DNA from: Evernia prunastri
Lineage: Eukaryota; Ascomycota; Lecanoromycetes; Lecanorales; Parmeliaceae
NCBI GenBank assembly: GCA_003184365.1
Contig: NKYR01000075.1
Coordinates: 398 to 64,397, forward strand
DNA length: 64,000 bases
Direction of reading: 5' to 3'
Within the stretch, counting starts at the first letter, position 1, and each line of letters opens with the position of its first letter. This document shows, piece by piece, positions 56,552-64,000 of the stretch. The translations under genes and the position numbers were made by a program. The notes under the pieces were generated by a model, which was not told where the DNA came from, did not search any database, and worked only from the letters and a program-made list of their open reading frames with translations.

Positions 56552-57927
56552 GACGCGGGAATGCCTGTTGGTCAGTCGGTGTCGAGCAGAGGTATCATCA
56601 GTGGAAGCAATCTATCTGGAATTTGCAAATGCACGAGAGCTGCAGCTGGGGTTAATATGCGTGCCGCACGCATGCAGGCCAGTAGCCAAAGTCCTCTCCG
56701 ATGACATCCCCAAAGAGCTCCAATCGAATCGAATCGCCTCACCTCATTACGCTCTCCTCTACCCCCTTCTACACACACGAACCCACCCTCTTTTCTCTCT
56801 CTACACAATCAACGCATGTAAACACAACACGATATAATTGTGCGCATATCCCAAAAAGCCACAGCCACTGGACAAACACCTGCCATCTACACCCCCTCTC
56901 CCGCTTCCACATTGAGAATCCAACGCGCTCAACAAATCCCCAAAAACGACCAGAGCTCCTCGTGATCGGTCTATCTACCAATCTATCCTTAGCCTGACGG
57001 AGGATTCTTTTTTCAAAGAGAGTCGAGCGTTGGCCGCAAGGACTGCAAGGTCCCGTTGTGGGATGCACACTGCCTAGCTGGAGTCGAAGCATCCTTGTGG
57101 TGGTGGAGAGATGCCTATAAGGCGGTACGAGCTGCGAGAGCTTCTTCTGGACAGCGGCTCGAGTGAGCTGAGGAAGGCAAGATGGCGTGTTTAGAGCTAG
57201 AAGGAGACGGGAGACGTTCAGTTATACGCCGGCCAATTCGACAAAGTTGAAAGGAATAAGCGGCGTTTCGGTGGCATTGGATGCGGTCAAGGGGAGTCAG
57301 AATGTCAGGGCGAATGATCAAGGCACTGTTAAATTTTCCCGATGTCGGACCGATTCCTATCAATGATCACATCTATCAATAATAGCTTGCAATTAAGCTG
57401 ACTTACGCTACTAGCTGTTGTTGTTGTTATGATGGTCGCGGTTTCTTCGTCTGGGTAAGTTGTGCTTATACTGAAGAAGTCGGGGAAGTGGATCCTTGGT
57501 GGGACAAATTCATTTCTTTGAAACACGTTATTCTAGCGCGGGACCTTGTTTGCTGTAACTAGTACACCACTTCGGTCTTTTACTTATAAAACCTCCAAGA
57601 CTCCAAGACTCCAATCCCCAACCAGCCGCCAATAATCATATTAATGTATAATGATATGGCTTAATCATATGCTGTACAGTTGACTCCCCTACATTAGACT
57701 GGTTCATCCACCCGAGCCGTGCCGAACCTGTATATTGTATCGTTTCTTCTATATTGTTTTCATGCGGTCAAATTCTGCTCAACAATTGCACTTTTACACA
57801 AATATGCCATTTCGTCCCTCGAAATGGGAATCCCATTCGAGCTTCTCTTCATTCAATTCTTCTCTTCTCAGCGATCCTTCTCTCGGTCGCTCTTTACTTG
57901 TATAGTTGTTTCGTTTCCGATTCAAAT
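56552..57927. other. Intergenic; no convincing gene
   Basis: Overlapping low-complexity frames occur at 56572-57092 with no domain. From 57700 the DNA is the probable leader of the subtilase-like gene; open codons upstream of the ATG at 57928 exist but lack a good start. Confidence 0.5.
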
Positions 57928-60900
57928 ATGCCTCTCTTTCATGCTTTGCACATCACCACCTACCTGCTTGTTACGACTTGCTTTGCATGGACTCGCGGAG
58001 CACATTTTGGTCTCCAAAATCGAGAACCAATAAAAGCGGCATCTCCCACAGTCTCAATTACCTCTGTCAAATCGAGCTTGTCCAATCATACCAGAGTCAA
58101 TGAGAAGACGAACAGTCAACCCTCACTCTCCACTTATGGACTTACGAACGCCAGCCGTGCTGCTCTCTCGGATTCAGGACCGTTTCCGAATAAGTCGGCC
58201 ACTTGGACTTCAATACGCTGGCGCTATCTCAACAGCTCGCATCTCGTGTGGAGTTCCGGATCAACTCAAGCCAAGATCCGGTATGCGGGAACTGCCGTAT
58301 CCCAATCGTACCAGGGTCCATTGACAACAGGGGCCTTTAGAGCTCAGACTACGACACTATCACCGATGCCAACGTCAACGGCGTCTACGTCCCGATTTGA
58401 GTCCACGCGTCCCTCTCAGAGTTTACAGTATACGCAAGTAGACGACTTGAACTCTACAACCGTCTTCAGCATTCCAATAACAACAACCCTTTCTTCACTT
58501 CCAGGCAACTTTAGCACCAGCTTCGTCTCGAGAGTAACGACTGATACGACAACCACAGTAAATGGTACCGTTTATCCGGTGCTTCATACCAGTGGACCTG
58601 GTAGTATAATGCTTGCGGGATTAGGATCTCGTCCTTCGGACCCTCAGAGACCCGGTTGCAACCTCAAGGGTCTTCAGGTCTTCTTTCAAACATTGCTGCC
58701 TTGCGGGGCTGCTCTGAAAGTCCCTGGGAACGGCGTAGTCGTGATCGATCCCAAAGGCATACCCAGGCTCGTAGCGACCTCAAGTGTTCCCAGTCCTAAT
58801 AACTTAATTGAGCCTGACATCATTCCCGACACAGTTGGGGACGACGGAGAAAATGAGACTGATTCCGAGCAGAAGACCAAAATTTCCTCAGATAGTCGTA
58901 AAGAAAGCACAAGTTACCTCTTGACAAGCTCCTTATTCGTCTCGCGGACTTCAACCTCACTCACTCGCACCACCGCAATCACAACACGCTCTTCGGCAGC
59001 TCTGACCAGTGAAAACCTCACCGATTGGTTGATATACCCAAGCCCATCGCCTAACGCGGACCCGTCATCTCTTCGCAATGTTTTACAATCACGATTTGGA
59101 CATGACGGTTTCAGCCAAGTATCTATTATAGATGGCTCTATGTCCGAAGATTCGTTCTTCATCGCCTCAATGAATGATTCCACGGTGACCGACTTGGAGT
59201 CTCTGTCAGAACTGGTCAGTAGAATGTGATGCTAGCCTATTGCCTATCCAACCTCGTAAAATGTTCGGATCTTTGACTTGCCTCGATCCACAGATATCAG
59301 CGATAGAGCCCGACGAGGACATTTACGAAGACGAAAGCGTGAGCTTCGCGGAAGAAGGCTCAGTTTCTTCACCAATTTCTTTCTGTAAACGTAGCGAAAT
59401 TGGACGAAGAGAAGAAGAACAAAGCAGTCGTGGGGCCAACAAGCGTTTCACACTTTCAGAACACCGTGGGAAACTGCAGGAGAGATATCCACCACCATAC
59501 AACTTCGTTGCTCAATATCCTGCCACACCAGAATTGCGATTTATGTCTCAGGACCAGGGCCATGATATCAGCGAATTTATCGATTACGTGTTTATAGAAG
59601 ATGCAGGCCAAGACGTGTCGCTGTATATTATGCATTATGGAGCAGTGAGTTGTTCTAACCCGATGCTTGCGAGACCATAGACATGGACTAATTATTTTAA
59701 CAAGGACTCTACTAACGAAGACTATCTCAAAATGAATGGTAGTGTACGTTGGCTCTGGCCGGCAAGGGAAACGTGGGAAAAGGAAAGTGACCAACCTTAT
59801 GGTCAGGAGGCGGACCCGACGGGTCAGGGTTCTTGCACGGTATGTTTGTAATCTGCTTCTGGTATTCTTATGATGGCATGTTAATTTGAGTGAAACCAAG
59901 GCATCACTCGCTGGAGGGTGGCTATATGGAGTAGCTAAGAAAGCCAACTTGATCATAGTGCCCCTTCCATGGAAAAACGCCAACTTTAGGGTCAAATTCA
60001 GTGTTTGGATTGAAATACTCAGCCTCATTCAGAACGACATACGCCAGCAACAGGAGACCGATTCGCCATACTCTCCCGTAATTCTTATTCCAAAAGAATT
60101 TGACAAGCCGAGCAAAGATACAGATACACCAACGAAAGGCCGGAGTATGCTTGCGGAAAAAACCACAATCAAAGTAATCGAAAGGCTGAAAGGGCTCGTT
60201 GCACTGAATGCTTCTCTCGTTACAGCTGCGGGAAATTTCAAGGTAAGACCATGATTTCACGGCACAGATGCGCAGTTTTCACCGCGCGCGCCTTTCTTGT
60301 AGCTAACAGTGGACGTTAATTAGTCTAGGGTCGCAGATGAGATGCACCCGGAATCAGTGCGGTACGTTCCCAGAATTTTAGATATTCGATAGAATTCATA
60401 CATCAAACAATGTTGAATGCTATTTATGATTAGATTTCTAACGCCGTCAATTTAGTTACCGGCTCTGGCAGCTCGTGAGATACCTGAAATGATAGTGGTG
60501 GGTGGACTATATGCCGAAGATGGAGTCCTCAAGAGTGGATCGTTCGGTACATATACCCCTTTCAAAGGTGGAGAAAAATGGAAATACTCTCGCGATGACC
60601 CTCTTGTCGATATTTGGGCACCATCCTATCAAACTACGTGCGCCAAGGGCCCCGGCGTAGGCTTTCAAATAGACTCAGGAACGTACGTATCACCCTTGAT
60701 GTTATTATTCTATTTAATTTGAGCTTTTATTGCAGCGTAACCTGCTTTAGAATCACTCTAGACCAATATGTATTCCCTTTTGGTTGCAGCGTTTGACTAA
60801 AGCCATGCTGATTTTGACAGCGAATACGCAGCATCGCTCGTTGCTGGATTGGCCGTGTATCTCATCTCTATTTACCGCCAAGAGCTGTGGAACAGCGTGG

Positions 60901-61661
60901 CTGGACACTACAGCTTCCCGCAAGCGGTCAAAGACTCTGTTGTTTCCCGAGGATAGGCAAGGAACAATGGACCGCTGGCGATATGGAACGGACTCACCGG
61001 TCACAGCACGATTCAGGAACAGTTCCCACCGTGGGTATGGCAGGATGTCCATGTCAAAAAGCGCGATGAGATGAGCGAGCAGTCCAATGGCTGTCTCGTG
61101 GATGTCGCTACCAATTCCTCATCTCATATCTCCACAAAGAGCTTTCAGACTCCTGCTGCTGCAACTTTCTCGACGGATCGTATGTCTCAGCAGACACCTT
61201 CGGGGACAGTTGGATTAGCCGCTCAAGCAACAGCAGCTGAAACAACAAGTCGATCGTCTACCGTCATCTCCGCTGTCCAATCGCATACTGCATCTGTGTC
61301 GAAGACCACTCAGACAGGAGCAACACAAGCGGCCATTAAATCATCTTTCATCATATCGACTTCGAAAACCACCGCTGGAGGACCATTGCCCAACGCACCA
61401 CTCTCCACTACAGAAGCTGCGCAGCTGGCGACATCGTCTGTGCTCGAGGACTCGACAACAGCAAATGAGGTCGCCACCCCGCAAAGTACGACTGAGTCGC
61501 CAATCAAACTCACAATACCGGTGTGCAACACGAAAGGCTGGTATACATGGGAATCCGTCTGCACGGAAAACTGTGTTGGCGGTAAATCCTCAGGCTACAG
61601 CGTGGGGTATGGGAACAATTCACCTATTTGGCTCTGTAGGAATTGCCCGAAAGATGCTTGA
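57928..61661 (+). pseudogene. Subtilisin-like (S8) gene, catalytic triad replaced and stops present
   Basis: A signal peptide (MPLFHALHITTYLLVTTCFA) leads a Ser/Thr-rich stalk and a PRPGCNLKGLQVFFQTLLPC-type block. Introns 59215-59293, 59645-59704, 59840-59900 and 60683-60820 join a peptidase S8 core in frame. Where subtilases have the DTG Asp, the sequence reads YIMHYGA (Asp to His, codon 59633-59635). Where they have HGT, it reads GQGSCTAS (His to Gln, codon 59825-59827). Where they have GTS, splicing gives GTEYAASLVAGLA (Ser to Glu, codon 60822-60824). In-frame stops occur at 60453-60455 (TPSI-stop-LPAL) and 60954-60956 (SRG-stop-ARN), after which the frame continues through a Ser/Thr-rich region to a Cys-rich end (VCNTKGWYTWESVCTENC). 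It was probably a secreted pseudo-protease that has since decayed. Confidence 0.7.
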
Positions 61662-62311
61662 TGTAGATCTCTCCCGTTTGATGGCTTGGATCATATCTTT
61701 TGAGAAGAACACATTTTCGGACATTCTGACTGTTTGTTCTATCACGGTCGGAGGCTACGTGCTATAAGAGGCCATCAAGAATATAGTAATGACTTACTCT
61801 ACGGGGAGGTTGTCCACCGTGAATAGCAAACCTGAGACTATCAAAAACAGAATGCACCTAAAATGTAGAGGAGCAGTGGTGAGATTGTTGACATGTTGGA
61901 AATCATCTCGAAGTAGAGCATCAATCGCATTTGTAAAAGCCAGTGGTTGCGCTCTCATCATCTGTGAGAGATCTTTGGCTTCGTCAAGGTTTATGAATGT
62001 GTTGTTTGAAGAAGCATGTAGGCTTGATATGTTGTCTCTGGGTATTGATAAACGCACTCTTGCACGATCGAACATTATCAGTGTACTACCTTCCGAGTTC
62101 GATCTGGGCAGAGCGAGGAACCTCGCTCAACTGAAACGCATTGTGTCAGTGGCCAGTCTACATGTAGTGGGTGTTCTTCAGCAGCCAAAACATTTGACAA
62201 AACATTTGCTATATGCTACCTGCGCCAATTTTCCAAATTTGAAATCCCACTCGCGGATCCTCTCTACGCCTCGATCCTGTACGCAGAATCCATTCGAAGA
62301 AGAAAATCCCC
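61662..62311. other. Intergenic region
   Basis: A 191-codon plus-strand frame (61789-62364) has no domain and overlaps the end of the minus-strand gene, so I do not call it. This interval holds the 3' ends of both neighbours. Confidence 0.5.
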
Positions 62312-63409
62312 TCACGCACTCAGCGCCTGACCCGCCAACCTCACCTCCCCCTCCCCAATCTTGACCCCCTGCCACAAGATCCGCAGCGTCATCTCCCCAA
62401 ACCTCCGCAGCGGCACCATGATGTCCGACACGATCGTCCGCAGCGCTTTCGTCACGTAGCTGTAGTTGATGCCCAGCGGGTTCTCGACCCCGCGCACGCC
62501 GATCGCGCAAATCCCGGACGCGCTCGCGGCGTCCAGGGACCGGAAGAAGGCGCCCGGGGCGGATTGCGCGGCTGTGGTCAGGGCGTCCAGCACGGCGAGG
62601 ATGATCTCTTTGCTGTTTATCGAGGCGCCGGTGTATGTGTATGAGATCGAGAAGTCCGGATCGTCGCGGTCGATGATTTCGCCCGTGGGGTACGTCACAG
62701 CGTTGCTCGCCGGCGGCGGGGCGTCATCATTATCCCCCGGCACCGAACCCGCTCCACTCGTCTCCGACGCGCCAGCAGGCCTCCTCGCCTCGATCTTCAG
62801 CACGCCGATCTGCCGCCCGTGCAGCGACAGCGTGACGAGCGCGGCGCAGAACCGCGACCGCGCCGCGACGTCCGTGATCGTCTCGTACAGGCCCAGCACG
62901 ATGTGGTTCGTCTGCAGCCGCAGCGGCGCCCCCGGCTCCTGGCTGCTCTCCACGTCGACCTCGGCGTCGAAACCGGCCCGCCACACCGTGAACCCGCCCG
63001 AGAACCCTTGGTACCAGCCCGACTGCGCGAACTTGTAGGTGAAGTCGATCGCGGACAGGTAGATCCCTAGGGGGCTTAGGGGCGCGCGGGGGTCGTAGTG
63101 GATGTCTACGCGGAAGCCGAGCGGGGGGGCGGGGGCGGACGGGGCTGATGCACTAGGGGATGATACGATTGGTTAGCTAGCTGGAGCTGGAGGCGGCTTG
63201 AGGGTTGGGGGGGTTCTCTCTTTCTTCCTGCGGGGCTTTACGTACTTTGCGGGAAGCAAGAGTCTTGAGAGCGTGTTGGCTGTGCCGTTGGGCAGCGGGG
63301 GGCTCAAGATAGCCGAGACGAGCCAGGAACAGGAGAGCAGGGGGATGAGGAGGTAGATGCTTAAGTTCTTGGCTGGCCGGAACGATCGCGATAGAGACGG
63401 CTCGGCCAT
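62312..63409 (-). CDS. Secreted or anchored protein of unknown function
   Basis: Two exons, 63409-63246 and 63152-62312, are joined by a 93-bp intron (GTACGT...CCTAG) and sum to 334 aa in frame. Residues 1-40 are a basic head and then a hydrophobic segment (NLSIYLLIPLLSCSWLVSAI), a signal peptide or signal anchor. The mature part begins GFRVDIHYDPRAPLSPLGIY and continues with FAQSGWYQGFSGGFTVWRAG, HIVLGLYETITDVAARSRFC, GRQIGVLKIEARRP and FSISYTYTGASINSKEIIL. It ends with FGEMTLRILWQGVKIGEGEV. The regular alternation of hydrophobic and polar residues suggests a beta-rich fold. I recognise no named domain. The coding sequence is markedly GC-rich compared with its neighbours. Confidence 0.65.
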
Positions 63410-64000
63410 GATAGTGGCGGAAAGGCGGTCCGGCTTCAATAGTCTGTTGTGGAATGGAGGACTGACGTCCGGGTTCAGCAGAAACGGTGAACTCTGAGGC
63501 GGGTGTCGCGACTATGATTTTCTGTAGGCGATATGCGAACAGGTGCGAGGGGTTTGAAACGTGATGTTTTGGTTAGCTCGTCTTGTTTGGGGATAGATCT
63601 GTTGGAATCAGATCTTTATGTTCCCCAATGGCCGTACCGCAGCCCCGCAGAACAATTCGTGTCGAAGTCAACAAAAGCCTCAAAAAGGCAGGTCCAAGAT
63701 TATTCACTGATCGGTGTGGCCGCTTTACTCTATTCAAGGGGTGTATGGTGTCAAGGGGGCCGGGTCTTCGCGGTCGTAGATCATCAGGTACTTACTCTAT
63801 ACCTATGTTGGCCGGCCTGTCCTCGTTTGAACGTCTTCTTTCAGATCCGAAAGACGGCCCTTGAGTTCGAATTATGCGCTTTCGTGAGATGACTTGAGAG
63901 CCCCAAACACCACTGAAAAGCTGTCTTCCAAGATCGATAGCTAGGGCTGCTGCTGGGAGGGAATGAAGGATTGTAACTTGCTGAAGTACGGATTCAGGCT
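63410..64000. other. Right-edge region
   Basis: This is the promoter side of the minus-strand gene that ends at 63409. Two overlapping plus-strand frames (63533-63892) have no domain. A gene may begin beyond the window edge; none can be supported here. Confidence 0.45.

Noticed and set aside
61789..62364. 191-codon plus-strand frame after the subtilase-like gene
   Set aside because: No domain, and it overlaps the 3' end of a well-supported minus-strand gene.
1..64000. Biosynthetic gene cluster, CRISPR, tRNA or rRNA
   Set aside because: No polyketide synthase, peptide synthetase or terpene cyclase signatures, no repeat-spacer arrays and no tRNA box A/B cloverleaf were seen by eye. A tRNA scan by program could still find one.

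Overview
The window is nuclear DNA from a filamentous ascomycete (Pezizomycotina). The evidence is many short GT-AG introns (about 47-140 bp) that join clean reading frames, a HET-domain gene, an NAD-dependent glycerol-3-phosphate dehydrogenase with the filamentous-fungal insertion, secreted Cys-rich proteins and a Tad-type LINE fragment. I cannot place it below subphylum with confidence. No operons, CRISPR arrays, rRNA or tRNA genes were seen, and no biosynthetic gene cluster is evident.

Layout. 1-3.0 kb is a collapsed repeat block: near-identical segments joined by single Ns, plus a LINE endonuclease remnant. 3.1-6.25 kb is a homoaconitase (LYS4-type) pseudogene. 8.4-14 kb carries a BTB/POZ gene, glycerol-3-phosphate dehydrogenase and an orphan Mutator-transposase-like DNA-binding domain with a zinc knuckle. 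14.1-18.9 kb is the glycogen debranching enzyme. 20.2-23.4 kb is a three-exon gene that ends in an MBD4-like HhH-GPD DNA glycosylase. 25.2-26.8 kb is a membrane-anchored fucose-lectin-like protein. 28.4-30.9 kb is a HET-domain gene. 32.1-34.0 kb is gamma-glutamyltransferase, with an AT-rich inverted-repeat element just upstream.

34.8-36.5 kb holds a small Cys-pair protein and an unresolved coding-like stretch. 37.4-40.1 kb is a large disordered protein with a small Cys cluster. 40.5-44.2 kb holds a secreted protein of unknown function and, convergent to it, a GH5 glycoside hydrolase, separated by a 56-nt poly-G run. 45.6-46.5 kb is a secreted Cys-rich protein. 48.8-56.6 kb contains two TPR/SET proteins flanking SDH2 (succinate dehydrogenase iron-sulfur subunit) and a membrane-anchored RlpA/expansin-like protein. 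57.9-61.7 kb is a broken subtilisin-like gene that appears to have lost all three catalytic residues. 62.3-63.4 kb is a secreted or anchored protein of unknown function.

The genes are a mixture of housekeeping metabolism (GPD, GDB1, SDH2, GGT) and accessory or surface functions (HET, lectin, GH5, secreted proteins). They do not form one pathway. Decay and repeats are concentrated at the left edge and in the subtilase region. Exon boundaries were read by eye from splice signals and frame agreement; where exon lengths sum to an intact frame I say so. Function calls rest on motif recognition, without database searches.
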